Shown here: piece by piece, positions 11,231-21,723 of the stretch
Layout: each line of letters opens with the position of its first letter
Numbering within the stretch: the first letter of the stretch is position 1
Assembly: GCA_963575745.1 (NCBI GenBank)
Contig: CAUYUJ010018305.1
Location: forward strand, 490,357 to 554,356
DNA: 64,000 bases
Source: Prorocentrum cordatum
Lineage: Eukaryota; Sar; Dinophyceae; Prorocentrales; Prorocentraceae
Direction of reading: 5' to 3'
Made by a program: the position numbers and the translations under genes
Notes under the pieces: generated by a model
Seen by the model: the letters and a program-made list of their open reading frames with translations, nothing else
The model's database searches: none
Told to the model about the DNA's origin: nothing

Positions 11231-11329
11231 TCTGCATTGCATTTGCCCGTCGCCCAATCAAGTGTCTTTGAACAGTTGCCATGCCTTACATTTCTATATT
11301 CCTTTCCGGGTTCGTGGGTCGATCATGTT

Positions 11330-11744
11330 GAAACGAATGTGCGCGGCGTTAAGGCGAGAGTCACATTTTGAAAACCAGTCGCCCTCAATCCGTGAAATTC
11401 TGGCGAATCTTCGAAACGAATGTGCGCGGCGCTAAGGCGAGAGCCACATTTTGAAAACCAGTCGCCCTCAATCCCTGAAGCTCTTACAATTTTTTGAAAC
11501 GAATGTGCGCGGCGCTAAGGCGAGAGTCACATTTTGAAAACCAACCGCCTGAAATCCGTCAAACTCTGGCACATGCTTGAAACGAATGAGTGCGGCGCTC
11601 AGGCGAGAGTCACATTTTGAAAACCAGTCGCCCTCAATCCGTGAAACTCTGGCGAGTTGTTGAAACGAGTGTGTGCGGCGCTAAGGCGAGAGCCACATTT
11701 TGAAAACCACCCGCCGTCCATGTGTGAAACTGTTGCCAATTTCT
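11330..11744 (+). repeat. 83-bp tandem repeat, five units
   Basis: GAAACGAATGTGCGCGGCG or a variant starts at 11330, 11413, 11496, 11579 and 11662: five units with no length change. Each contains AAGGCGAGAGTCACATTTTG and AACCAGTCGCCCTCAATCC. The array starts directly at the tail of cassette U2. Confidence 0.95.
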
Positions 11745-11899
11745 CAGCTTCAGGGCCATAACTGGTGAGAAAATCTCAAGCGAAACGCCTGGCCCGCCCT
11801 AAAATCGTTTCGGAGTGCGACAGGGAGAAGTTATCTATAAGGAAAAGGAATGGAGGAAGCGGAGGGCAAGCAGAAAGAGCAGAGTCCTCTTCTGGGGGT

Positions 11900-12850
11900 C
11901 TTTCGGAGTCTTTTCGGATCTCGGTCGAGAATTTCTTAGTCTTCTTGGGGTGTCTTGGGGATCTCTCGGCGGTCCCAGAGGCCTTTTGGGGCGTCTTGGG
12001 TGCCCCTGGAGCCTCTTAGAGCCTCTTGAGGGTCTCTTGGGAGTCTCTTGGGGGCATCTTGGGGGCCTCTTGGGGGCCGCTTTATGCCTCTTGGCAGCTC
12101 TTCGGGCCGCCTTGGGGCGCCCTTAGGAGCCTCGGGGGCCATCTTGGGACCATCTTGGGGGACATCGATCACATGAGGGGGGCTCCTTACGTAGCGTCCT
12201 CAACATGTGGCCAACACCTTTGTAACATCACAGATGTTGGCCTTCCCGCCGAGGCCTCTTGGGGCGTCTTGGGTGTCTCTGGGGGGCCTCTTGTGGTGTC
12301 TTGGGGGTTTCTTGGCAGCTTCTTGGAAGCCTCTTGGGGACGGGGGCCTCTTGGGGCCTCCTAGGCGCCTCTTGGGGCCGTCTTGGGGCACCCTTGGGAG
12401 CCCCGGGGGTCATCTTGGGGCCATCTTGGGAGAGATCGATCAAAGGAGGGGGGCTCCTTAATCATGTCCCCCCCGCAGGAAGCCAACATGTAGCCACAAC
12501 CTTTGTAAACTCAATGATTTTGGCCTTCTCGCCGAGGCCTCTTGGAGTGTCTTGGGTGCCTCTGGGGGGCCTCTTGAGGCGTCTTGGGGGTCTCTTGGGA
12601 GCCTCTTTGGGGCGTCTCGGGGGTCTCTTGGGGCCTCCTGGGCACCTCTTGGGGCCGTCCTGGAGCGCCCTTGGGAGCCTTCGACGCCATCGTGGAGAAA
12701 TCGGTCAACGGACGGGAGCTCCCCAGTTAGCCCCCCCCCCAAGGAGGCCACATTATGGCCAACATTTTAGTAGAATCGATGTTTTTCGCTTCCGCGCCGA
12801 GCCCATCTTGGACTCTCCAACGACCCGCGGAACGCCCCCTCTAAGCTGAA
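11900..12850 (+). repeat. GGCCTCTTGG-family array with three ~275-bp higher-order units
   Basis: GC-rich GGCCTCTTGGGG words alternate with spacers holding GGGGGGCTCCTTA, then CCAACA...CTTTGTAA and GATNTTGGCCTTC. The spacer landmark falls at about 12239, 12522 and 12787 (periods 283 and 265). Same family as 1-540, 52.7-53.66 and 61.8-62.5 kb, but with a shorter unit. Confidence 0.85.
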
Positions 12851-13574
12851 GTGGAGGGGGTAGTGAAGGGATCAAGACACCCTCCCCGCCCGCAAGCCGT
12901 CTCGCTCACTCCCATCCGCCCTCCCAACACAGAAGTAGCACCTGAACCGCAGCATGTTCAGCAGCCGTCTTTGGTTGGGCAGCCAATTGGAACCAGAGCA
13001 GGTCCCATGTGCGCAATACTAGAGCGAGGTGTGCCACGCGTGTCAGGTGCGCCGCGCGCACCAGGTGCGCCAGGCACCCCTATGGCCCAAGCGTGCCAGG
13101 CGCGCCTGGTGCGGGGGGCAGAGGCGCCACGCGATCCACGTGCGCCACGTGTGCCGCATGCTACAGCCGCTCCAGGTGCGCTACGTTCGGGGCACGCGCA
13201 GAGTGTGCCAGGTGCGTCTGCGCACGTGGCAGTACACATCGGGAAACGTGTCGGGCCCCACCACCCTTGTCGGGCGCCGAAGTGCAATCGCGGCGGGGGG
13301 ACCATTATAGTGTTTGGTGGGCCTGCACACAACAGGCAATCTGCCAGCACCCTCGCCGTCCTAGTCAGAAACCAATGCACAGTGATCGAGGGGTGCCCGC
13401 GCATGATCCAGATTTTGCCTCGAAGTGCATTGTGTATTGCTTTTGGGCAGGGATGCTGGCCTTGCGCACGGCAGGCAATCTGCGCCTCCCCCCCGTCCCT
13501 GCCAAAAGACAATACAAAGTGCTCGCGGCCCCGATCACGACCCAAGATTTTGCCCCAAAGTGGACTTCACTCTG
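12851..13574. repeat. GTGCGCCA-rich region and a 139-bp duplication
   Basis: 13020-13230 is dense in GTGCGCCA/GTGCCA words. CAGGCAATCTG at 13333 and 13472 marks a degenerate 139-bp tandem duplication that also carries GATTTTGCC. No gene is recognised. Confidence 0.65.
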
Positions 13575-13699
13575 TTCCCGGAAAGGGCACAGGCCCAGGG
13601 TTCTCTTTTAGCCGTTTGCCCCCGGATCTGACGGCTGTAGGGCCGGCGAATTTCTTTTGCGATGAATAACGAGGTCGCCTAGGGCCGGCGAATTGAAAA

Positions 13700-14110
13700 G
13701 TTGAGGATGTCTCGAGCAAAATGCTTGTTTTTCAGAATTGATGAGGATTTCTCGAGCGAAACGCTTATTTTGTGTTATTGATTGTTCTCTCCTGGGGACC
13801 TGAATTCAGAGGATCTCTCAAGTGACATGCTTGTTTTCACGTGCCCAGCTCTTGAGGGCGTCTCGAGCGAGACGCTTGGTTTCACGCCTCCAGGTCGCCC
13901 AGGCAGAGGTCTAGCGCCAGGATTTGTTGAGGATGTCTCGAGCGAGACGCTTGGTTTCACGCGTCCTCGTCGCCCAGGCGGATGTCTAGCATGAGGATGT
14001 GTCGAGGAAGTCACGATCGAGACGCTTGTTTGCACGTGTCCAGGTTGCCCAGGCGAATGTCTAGCATGAGGATGTGCTGGGAACGTCTTGAGCGGAACGC
14101 GTGTTTCCAC
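13700..14110 (+). repeat. GATGTCTCGAGCG short repeats (cassette U3)
   Basis: Copies of GAGGATGTCTCGAGCGA with variants, here alternating with CACGTGTCCAGGTCGCCCAG words at roughly 70-bp spacing, a variant not seen in U1. Confidence 0.8.
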
Positions 14111-15430
14111 GTGTCCAGGTCGCCCAGGCACAGCACAGCCCTCGGCACGGTACATCAATATCGATACCCTTAGCATTGCAGCCTGGCATGTTGCCTGGCA
14201 CGTTCCGCGGAGCATCCCGTGGCGAGTCCCCCTGGCACGTCGCGCGGTGCACGTCCATTGGCACGTTCCGTAGCGCGTCCCCTTGGCACGTCCCGCGGTG
14301 CGTCCCCATGGCACGTCCCCTGGCACGTCGCCTGGCGCGTCCCTTGGGACGTTCCGCGGCGCGTCCTCCTGGCATGTCCCCTCTGTCGATTAGTTCTGGG
14401 GCAGCTACCATCTGCTCAGGCAGCTCGAGCTTAAGATCCAGATCAGTTCGGTCAGGATTCGGATGCCAGGGAGGACTCGATCCACAACGTTAAGTCGAGC
14501 ACAATCGCGGCATGGCACATCGCAGTTCAGCACGGCGCAGCACAGCACAGCCCTCGACACGGTACAGCAAGATCGGTGCACTCAGCATTGAAATTTGGCA
14601 CGTTCCGTGGCGCGTCCCGTGGCGAGTCCCCCTGGCACGTCGCGCGGCGCGTCCCTTGGCACGTCCCGTGGCACGTCCATTGGCACGTTCCGTAGCGCGT
14701 CCCTTTGGCACGTCCCGCGGTGCGTCCCCATGGCACGTCCCTTGGCACGTCGCTTGGCGCGTGCCTTGGGACATTCCGCGGCGCGTCCTCCTAATTAGCA
14801 TGCCCCCCTGTCAATTAGCTCTGGGGCAGCTACTATGTGCTGAGGCAGCTCGAGCTTAAGGTCCAGATCAGTTCGGTCAGGACTCGGATGCAAAGGAGGA
14901 CTCGATCCACAACGCTATAGAGCACAATCGCGGCATGGCACATCGCAATTCAGCAACGGCCCAGCACAGCACAGCCCTGGGCACGGTACATCAAGATCGA
15001 TACACTCAGCATTGCAACTTGGCACGTTCCTTGGCACGTTCCGTGGCGCGTCCCGTGGCGAGTCCCCCTGGCACGTCGCGCGGCGCGTCCCCTGGCACGT
15101 CCCGTGGCACGTCCATTGGCACGTTCCGTAGCGCGTCCCTTTGGCACGTCCCGCGGTGCGTCCCCATGGCACGTCCCCAGGCACGTCGCCTGGCGCGTCC
15201 CTTGGGACGTTCCGCGGCGCGTCCTCCTAATTAGCATGCCCCCCTGTCAATTAGCTCTGGGGCAGCTACTATGTGCTGAGGCAGCTCGAGCTTAAGGTCC
15301 AGATCAGTTCGGTCAGGACTCGGATGCAAAGGAGGACTCGATCCACAACGCTATAGAGCACAATCGCGGCACGGCGCACAGCACAGCCCTCGGCACGGTA
15401 CATCAAGATCGATACACTCAGCATTGCATT
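14110..15430 (+). repeat. ~425-436-bp satellite, about three units (cassette U3)
   Basis: The CTGGGGCAGCTAC landmark occurs at 14392, 14817 and 15253 (periods 425 and 436). Units match those at 9650-11230, including AGCTCGAGCTTAAG and the GGCACGTCC half. Confidence 0.92.
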
Positions 15431-15516
15431 TGCCAGTCTCCCAATCAGGTGTCTGTGAAAAGCCGCCATGCTTTACATTTCTATATTCCTTTCCGGGTCC
15501 GTGGGTCGATCATGTT

Positions 15517-16161
15517 TTTTGACAGGGATGGTGGGTGAGGGTCCTCATTGGTCCTGGTTGGCTGCAGGTCGCCTCGGGGAGGGTGTGTGTGTATTAACAG
15601 GGAACAGTGATCAGCCCATCCCCGAAGGGGAAGAAGAGGGGGGCGGAAGAGGAAACGCGCTAGACCACTCACGCCCAGAGGGCTGGTGGGATTCTGTGGT
15701 TGGTTCTTCTGCCCTCTACAACCAGGCCAGAGAAGAGGGACCTCCCCAGGGTTGGTCAGGGATCCCCCCATGCATCGAGGAGGACCTCTAACCAGGCCCA
15801 GGTCGCTCCCCTCCTCCTGAGGTCAGGTTGGGGATCCCCTCCCCCCCCACCCCTCCTGGCCGGACAGCGGGGGATGGGGACCCGTCGAGATGAGAGGGGC
15901 GCCCTGACTAGGCTGCGGCCCTTGCGCGCGAGGATCGCCCACCCTCCCACCTCGGAGTGCGGCACGACTCCGCCCCGGGCTGCGGGCCGAGGTGCACTGC
16001 GAGGAGCCTGGGCTCACATTCCAAGGCGTGGCCCGCCGCCGCGGCACGCCAGGCACAGGCTCCTCGCCGTGAGGCCTGCCAGCCTACCGCAGGGTCAGAA
16101 GCCAGCGCCAAAGTCGTCACGACAGGAGCCAACCCCGAGGTTCACAGCTTCCTCCCCCCGG
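15517..16161. other. Non-genic GC-rich stretch
   Basis: No recognisable gene, RNA or element. Homopolymer-rich patches (C run at 15839-15850) and ordinary GC-rich sequence. Confidence 0.5.
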
Positions 16162-16375
16162 TGATTCTCAGAGGCCCAGAGGTTGACACCAACACCAATA
16201 TCGGCGCTGTGCCTCCACTGAGGGAAGAGGGTTCCGATCTCGGTGATGGTGGTGTGATATTCTGGCTTCCTAGGCGGCCGAAAGATTACCACCAACACCG
16301 AGATCTAGGATCGTCTTCCCCCAGTGGAAGCAACCCCAGGTGTTGGTGCCCATTTCTAGGCCTCCAAGATTTGGC
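16162..16375. repeat. Foldback, ~210 bp, with long imperfect arms
   Basis: Left arm words CACCAACACC, CCTCCACTGAGGGAAG and GATCTCGGTGATGGTGGT are answered in reverse complement by ACCACCAACACCGAGATC, CTTCCCCCAGTGGAAG and GGTGTTGGTG. The fold turns over near 16265. The outer ends carry AGGCC/GGCCT words like foldback family G. Probably a MITE remnant; no duplication identified. Confidence 0.65.
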
Positions 16376-17967
16376 TACGCCAGAGAGACCCTTCGCCAGA
16401 GTGGCCTCTGGTGCAGCTTTCGGGCGGCAGCCCCACGCACGCAGGCACTCCGCTGCTGCATCGCAAGCAGCCATCGGCGAGCTGCGCGCCGGATCGCTCC
16501 TGCACGGGGTCAATCTTACAGTCGGGGCGCTGACGAAGGAACCTTATTCGCTTGGGAGGGGCTCAGTGCTCCTTAGCAGTTTCGCAGCTTGCCGTTGGTG
16601 CTCCTCAGGTTGTCGATGGGGGCTCGAAGTTCAACTTCTGGGCGACAGCGGCCTCGTTCCTCGTGTAGGGCTCCTCAGGTCAACGCGCCGACTGTACCGT
16701 GCGACCTAGCCGTGGCTGGCTGGCCGGCCTGCCGCTCCTGGCGCGCTTTCTGGGCCTCGTCTGGCCACCTTCCCGCTGCCGCCCTGGCCCGAGCCGCGCC
16801 CCCGACTGCAAGGGGGGGCTGCGTGGCCCGGCCTCCACAGGGCTAAGACCCTCATGGCCATTTAATCCCTTGGGCTAAGCCCCATCGTTCGAACATCTCG
16901 CCGTGGAGCAGGCGGGTCCTGAGGGAAACGGGTCCGGGATCTCTTTCCCAGCCTTCGGTTCCCTGGGGCCACCCTGGGCCCCAGGATCTTCCAGAGGCGA
17001 CTCGGGATGAACAGCTGGTCCTGGGGAAGGCCCTGTCCTGGACCCGTTTCCCGCAGGACGCGTTTGTTTCATGCTAGACATCTCGGTGCCAGCCATCCAG
17101 GCCTCCCCGCTGGGGCTGGAGCTCCGATGGGGTCGGATGATCCTGCCGCATCGCCAGTGCATCGGCGAGCACGGCGCCAGTGCACCACTGCTGCATCGGC
17201 GACGCGGTGCGATGTTCCCGCCTGGTCTGCTCCAGCCTTATGATGTTCCAACCTACTTTAGCCTTGACCACCAGAAAGAATTTCGAGCGCCAGAAAAGTA
17301 CCCCCAAACTTAAGGTTTTCACGTGTCAAGCCCTGGGAGACACTCGTCCGACACTGTTTCGACACTTTTTCGACACTTCTCCGGGTGCACGAAATGATGT
17401 CTGGGATGTGGCCTTTAAGTACGATAGGAACAACATAACTCCAGCCCCATCTGTTATGTCTTCGAGCATGGACCTTTCCCTAAACGCAGCCAGCCTGCTT
17501 TCGCGCCGAAGGCCGCCAGAAGCCGCCGAAGACATCTGGAAGCCGCCGCAGACCACCGAAGTTCACCGAAGGAGGTCAGAGGACCGCACAAGACCGCCGA
17601 AGACCTCTCCAAGGCCGATAGGCAGCAATCGACCAAGGAAGGCGGCACAAGCATGAACCTTCTTGGAGGTCCGCGCGTTTTTTTTTTTTTTGGATCGGTA
17701 CAGGACCTCCCTTCCTGGCACGTGGAGCGCGCCAGCGGCGGGCGGTGCCAGATGCGCCGCCAGATGCGCCGCCAGGAAGCTCCAGCGCCCATTAAAGCAT
17801 CAAGCAATCCGCGTGGACCTGCAAGTGTTTATGTTTGTGCAATTGCTTCCTCCTCTGAACATCGGGGTCCGTGGTCGAATGCATGGCACCCCGGGAGGCC
17901 TCTGCAGATATCTCGGCGCCAACACGGGGCGCCGCAGGACCGCCTTGTTGCACCCCGCCTCGGCAGC
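16376..17967. other. Non-genic stretch with a repeat H fragment
   Basis: Contains a partial repeat H copy at about 16925-17095 (GACTCGGGATGAACAGCTGG, CCTGGGGAAGG) and CATCGCC/GCATCGGCG words at 17140-17215 that resemble the centre of foldback family G. A T run lies at 17681-17692. The frame that encodes the SAM domain at 17968 is open from 17653, but that leader has no recognised homology. Confidence 0.5.
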
Positions 17968-18480
17968 ATGGCAGGTGAGGCCGCCGCCGCCAGCCACGCC
18001 GAACCGTTCGACGTGGAGGAGTTCCTCTGCAGGTACGGCCTGAGCGAGTACGCTGCCAAGTTCGTGGAGGAGCCAGAGAGAGAGAGAGAGAGAGAGAGCA
18101 AAAGCGGCACAAACTCGCCCATCGCCGCCTTCACCCCATCTCTGCTCGCGGACCCGCCCTCGCAGCAGACCATAGCTCGAAGAAGCATCAGCGGCATAAC
18201 CATACACTTTCAGAGGAATTCTCCCCTGGCGGCGCCTCCGGCACCGCCCCTGACGCGCTCCGCGCGACAGTGGCAGGGGGGTCAGCGCCGATCGAGGAGA
18301 TCCGCGCGGACCGCCGATAGTCTATGCCCTATGCTGATTTCTCTTCTTCTGGAGGAGGGCTACGACTCCCTGGAGGTGCTGAGGATCATGTCGGACGAGG
18401 ACATGTCCCACTGCGGCGTGAAGCGGGGGCACATCCTGAAGATTCGCCTTGCCGCCACGGGCAGGGCCCAAGAGGTGCAT
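17968..18480 (+). CDS. SAM-domain protein gene fragment, two exons
   Basis: The ATG at 17968 opens MAGEAAAASH... and FDVEEFLCRYGLSEYAAKFV; a second block reads GYDSLEVLRIMSDEDMSHCG, then VKRGHILKIRLAA. Spliced together they form one sterile alpha motif (SAM) domain of about 60 residues, a helical protein- or RNA-interaction module. The domain is interrupted by about 285 bp (18070-18354) of low-complexity sequence ending in the pyrimidine tract TTTCTCTTCTTCTGGAG. Both ends carry TGGAGGAG, so the junction can slide. The reading GTGGAG/GAGCC...CTGGAG/GAGGG has GA-AG borders, a class reported in dinoflagellates. The intron length is a multiple of three. Coding sequence fades into (GGA)n after about 18480; a GC-type donor near GGGCAGGG is possible. 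Upstream exons, downstream exons and the full protein are not visible. Confidence 0.6.
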
Positions 18481-18514
18481 CCGATCGAGCCTGGTCGGAA
18501 TGCCACGGGGGACC

Positions 18515-18700
18515 GAGGAGGAGGAGGAGGAGGAGGAGGAGGAGGAGGAGGAGGGGGAGGAGGAGGAGGAGGAGGAGGAGGAGGAGGAGGAGGAGGAGGA
18601 GGAGGAGGAGGAGGAGGAGGAGGGGGAGGAGGAGGAGGAGGAGGAGGAGGAGGGAGGAGGAGGAGGAGGAGGAGGAGAGGAGGAGGGAGGAGGATTCGGG
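18515..18700 (+). repeat. (GGA)n array
   Basis: About 185 bp of GGA triplets directly downstream of the SAM exon, with occasional GGG interruptions. Low-complexity frames on both strands. Confidence 0.95.
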
Positions 18701-18715
18701 GGCAACGTTAGTGGG

Positions 18716-18890
18716 GGACAGGCTCAGGGGGGGAACGCATCGACCCCGATCGCCCACTCCTCGCCGATGCGGGCCCGGTAGCCCGCCACGCCCAGGAGCG
18801 CGCGGTTTCGCCATCGGGTGCCTAGCGCCGATCAATCGGTGCTGCATCGCCAGTTCAAGCTCGATGTCTACCCCACCGGGCCAGCTCCCC
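18716..18890 (+). repeat. Dispersed repeat I, copy 1
   Basis: CAGGCTCAGGGGGGGAACGC, ATCGACCCCGA, CGATGCGGGCCCGGTAGCCC and CGCCCAGGAGCGCGCGG match 48965-49085 closely. The right part (CATCGCCAGTTCAAGCTCGA) matches 49855-49890, so that copy is split by a TATG array. Confidence 0.7.
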
Positions 18891-18937
18891 CCGCGGCGCC
18901 CCCCCAAGGGTGGCCCAGGAGGTTTCGCCCGATCGAG

Positions 18938-19037
18938 TCAGGTCAGACCGCCATCCTCCGCGACGGCGAGTCCGAGGCCGACGGCTGCGAGGTGCTCGTG
19001 GTGCGTCGCGACCCGGCCCAGAAGGCCGGGACGGCGG
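18938..19037 (+). CDS. Possible internal exon, unknown product
   Basis: In one frame the sequence reads TAILRDGESEADGCEVLVVR followed by RDPAQKAGTAGK, with strong G/C third-position bias and mixed residues, unlike the surrounding low-complexity frames. It is preceded by GAGTCAG (possible acceptor) and followed by GGGCAAATC (possible GC donor). It may belong to the SAM-domain gene upstream. No domain is recognised. Confidence 0.3.
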
Positions 19038-19048
19038 GCAAATCACCA

Positions 19049-19160
19049 CGAGGAGGAACAGGAGGAGGAGGAGGAGGAGGAGGAGGAGGAGGAGGAGGAG
19101 GAGGAGGAGGAGGAGGACCAGTGAAAACCCAAGAGTCATCAACGATGTTGGAATTAACCC
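19049..19160 (+). repeat. (GGA)n array with a conserved 3' flank
   Basis: (GGA)n at 19049-19115, then GTGAAAACCCAAGAGTCATC and AACGATGTTGGAAT. The flank repeats 7765-7805, where it also follows (GGA)n. Confidence 0.8.
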
Positions 19161-20924
19161 TCCCTCCCTAACGGCAGGGACGTCCTTCTCGTCCCTGCTC
19201 CTCCACCTCACAATGCCCCAGCCCATGCTGCTCCTGCAGGCAATATCGACCACGAGGGCAGCGCAAAGAAAGCGAGGGAGCCGTGTGCCCCGCCGTTCTG
19301 GGGACTTCCTGGCACCTCCAGGCGTCCTTATCCTTGGCGTCCTCGGCGTCGTTTCGCTTTTCCTGTGTGCTCGGCATCCTTCATTCCGCCCTGGTGAGAG
19401 ATTTCGACCGCGTGCGTCCTCCCATTCTTTTGGATGCCTGCCACTCTGCGCCGCGCGCTATCAGTTGCCGAAAAAGCGATGCCATGCATGCGCACCGATC
19501 TCGACGGGGCAGCAGTAGCTGCCTCCTTGAGCCGCGTCTGGCCGTCCCGATTCGGAGCCCAGGGCCGCCCTCGCGTGCGAGGTCCAGTATTCTGTGCGTT
19601 GGCATTCCGTACGGGCGCCGCCACCGGACCATGCCCCCCTCCGATCTGCCTCGCCGCTGGCCCCCGTCGGGCCACTGACCCCCCCCTTCCTCGCGCAGTT
19701 CACTGCCCCTTAGCCGAGCCAGTAGCCCGCCACGCTGGCAGGCAAGGCGAGCCCTGCCCTGCCCAGCCTCGCCAAGCCAAACCGCGCCACAAACCAAGCC
19801 GAGCCAGTGGAGACCGACTCGGCCCAGGCCCAGCCACACCAGTTTTTGTCCACTACGGGGACTGCCCCAAATTTGTTCCCTTAGTTGCCCAGATATTGCA
19901 CATTGTGGGTCCCCCCATTCCGTTCGATCGCCTCGGCCTCTTCCCACCCTCCCGAAACGCGTTTTCGTTTCCTGCAGCAGCACATGAATTGGACAAGGCC
20001 ATCCGAGCCGAGTGCGTCAGGGCGGGCCAGCAGCTCCTGCCCGAGCGCTCCGCCCAGGCGCTCATCCCCGCCGCTCGCTTTTCTCTCATGAGGTCGGAGC
20101 TTTGAGGAACCTTCGTTCGCCTGGGGCACGTGCGAGGCCCAGCCACACCAGGACAGGGGGTCCCAGCGAAGGGAAGCCACGCCAAGCCAATGGAAGACCA
20201 GCCAAACCACGTGAAGCCACGCCCAGCCCAACCCGGGGAAGGCAAGGCAAGCCCAGTACAGTCCAACACCAAGCCAAGCCAAGGCTCGCGCCTACCAGAT
20301 TCGGCCACAAACCAGGCCGAGCCAAGCAAAACGCATGAAACTCCAATGCAACCTACGTCAAGAAAAGACAAGCCACTACTAAGAGGGCCAAGCGCAGCCA
20401 GAGGAAGCCACGCCGAACCGAGCCCAGCTCAGTCCAGGCCGGCCCAGCCCAGCCTGGCAACAGGCCGACACCTCAAGCACATGGACGTGCGCACTTTCTG
20501 CCAGCGGCGACGTGGAGGCACGAAGCACTATGCAGCAACAGTCGGGCCGCGGAGGAGCTCATGGAGAACCGGTGCAGAGGGGTAAGGATGAGGAGTGGCC
20601 GCAGGTGTGAGGCAGAGGGAGGAGATGCGCTGTAAGCATGCGCGCGCGCAGGATGAAGTGCGCACGCGCATGCGCGCGGCGCGGACACGTGAGGGTTCGC
20701 GTGCATATGCCTGAAGCGGGTCCACAGTCAGGTCCGCTCGCGGTCCTCAGGAAAGGTATCCATAACGCTGGAGGTGCATGCAGGAGGGCCGAGTACACCA
20801 GAGCCGTCTGTACAACAGCCGCACGCAGCAGGGAGCATGTCTGGGGACAGGCCTCTGAGGGGCGTTGGTTGGGCCTCAAATCCAGGCGGCGCAATTACAT
20901 CGTGACGGCCAGTCTTTTGAAGTT
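19161..20924. other. Non-genic stretch with degenerate GCCAAGCCA repeats
   Basis: 19735-19820 and 20135-20470 are rich in irregular GCCAAGCCA/GCCCAGCC words of 9-10 bp. The rest (19170-19730, 20480-20920) is unique GC-rich sequence with GCGCGC patches near 20640-20700. No gene is recognised. Confidence 0.5.
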
Positions 20925-21045
20925 TTTTTTCAGCCTCTGGATGCCATGTCCTGGCTCCGGGATCTTCAACACGCGACTCAGGATGAAAAACCGGCCCTGG
21001 GCAAGTGGTCGATATCTCTGGGGGCCCGTGTCACACACAAAAATG
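20925..21045 (+). repeat. Dispersed repeat H, partial copy
   Basis: GCGACTCAGGATGAAAAACC, GGCCCTGGGCAAGTGGTCG and GGGGGCCCGTGT align with the other H copies. Preceded by a run of eight Ts. Confidence 0.7.
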
Positions 21046-21535
21046 TCTCGTCGGGGGGGATGGACACTTGATGGACAAAATCTTGTACCCTGTATGTTGA
21101 TTTTTGTGAACATCCCCGGCGCCCGCAATTTATATTGGCGATCTGCGACGCGGTGTGTCGATCTGCCGACTGGCCGAATTCCTGCACCCCATTAACCAAC
21201 ATTGAATCGGGGGCAGGGGGTTCGCGTTGAAGTTCGCGCCCGCGCGGTGGTCGCACGGGCGGTGTAGGGTTTTGTCCATCAACCAGAGGCCAAGAGGATC
21301 TCTGGAGGGTTTCTCTTTGATGGGAATTCGAACCCCCTCCGACTCCGTGCGCGGTGTTCGGCAGCTCAGTGCTGGGTGACTTCGAGCAAGAGCACGTGTT
21401 TTCTTTCGATCCCCCCCTGGAGGTACACCCCCCCAGGGGATGCGAACGGAAACGCCTGCACCGCCCACCACCATCCGGCCTCTCCTCTCCGGCTCGGCCT
21501 TCCCCTATCCATTTTCACTTTCAGGCATCTCTAGG
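21046..21535. other. Non-genic stretch
   Basis: Unique sequence with no recognised gene. A tRNA T-arm-like string on the minus strand near 21310 lacks the rest of a tRNA and was not called. Confidence 0.5.
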
Positions 21536-21723
21536 CCTCCCAGATGGGGTCCGAGCTCATGGGGTCGGCCCGCGCCGCACAGCCGATGCGTCGGCGATGC
21601 GGCTTGATGTGGATCCCCATTTTCTCCACGACGACGTCGCCGATGCGTCGCCGATGCATCGGTGATGCATCGACGATGCCGTGCGATCCTCCGACCCCAT
21701 CTTCTCCTGCCCCATCCAGGAGG
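21536..21723. repeat. Foldback family G, copy 1 (188 bp)
   Basis: The left end CCTCCCAGATGGGGTCCGAG is answered by CTCCGACCCCATCTTCTC...CCATCCAGGAGG on the right. The centre is rich in CGATGCGTCGCCGATGC palindromes. The second copy at 42324-42701 has much better preserved ends. Confidence 0.75.

Larger units (their letters stand above)
8125..11329 (+). mobile_element. Composite repeat cassette U2
   Basis: Same head (8125-8164) and tail (about 11231-11329) as U1 and U3. The tail here and in U3 is also preceded by a matching stretch beginning GCATTGCATTTGCC. The core is far larger than in U1: a 73-bp array, a CCAGGAGGGC array, GATGTCTCGAGCG repeats and a ~420-bp satellite. Its boundaries are inferred from comparison of the three copies; no target duplication was identified. 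Confidence 0.5.
13575..15516 (+). mobile_element. Composite repeat cassette U3
   Basis: Head at 13575-13611 and GGGCCGGCGAATT doublet at 13640-13695. GATGTCTCGAGCG repeats occupy 13700-14110 and the ~420-bp satellite 14110-15430. The tail is at about 15423-15516. Architecture matches U2 except that the 73-bp and CCAGGAG arrays are missing. Confidence 0.5.

Noticed and set aside
8485-11744. CRISPR-like appearance of the 73-bp, 83-bp and 420-bp arrays
   Set aside because: Units are adjacent without unique spacers, are too long, and the genome is eukaryotic; these are tandem repeats.
21297-21390. tRNA-like T-arm (GGGGGTTCGAAT on the minus strand)
   Set aside because: T-stem pairs at only 4 of 5 positions and no acceptor, D or anticodon stem could be drawn around it.
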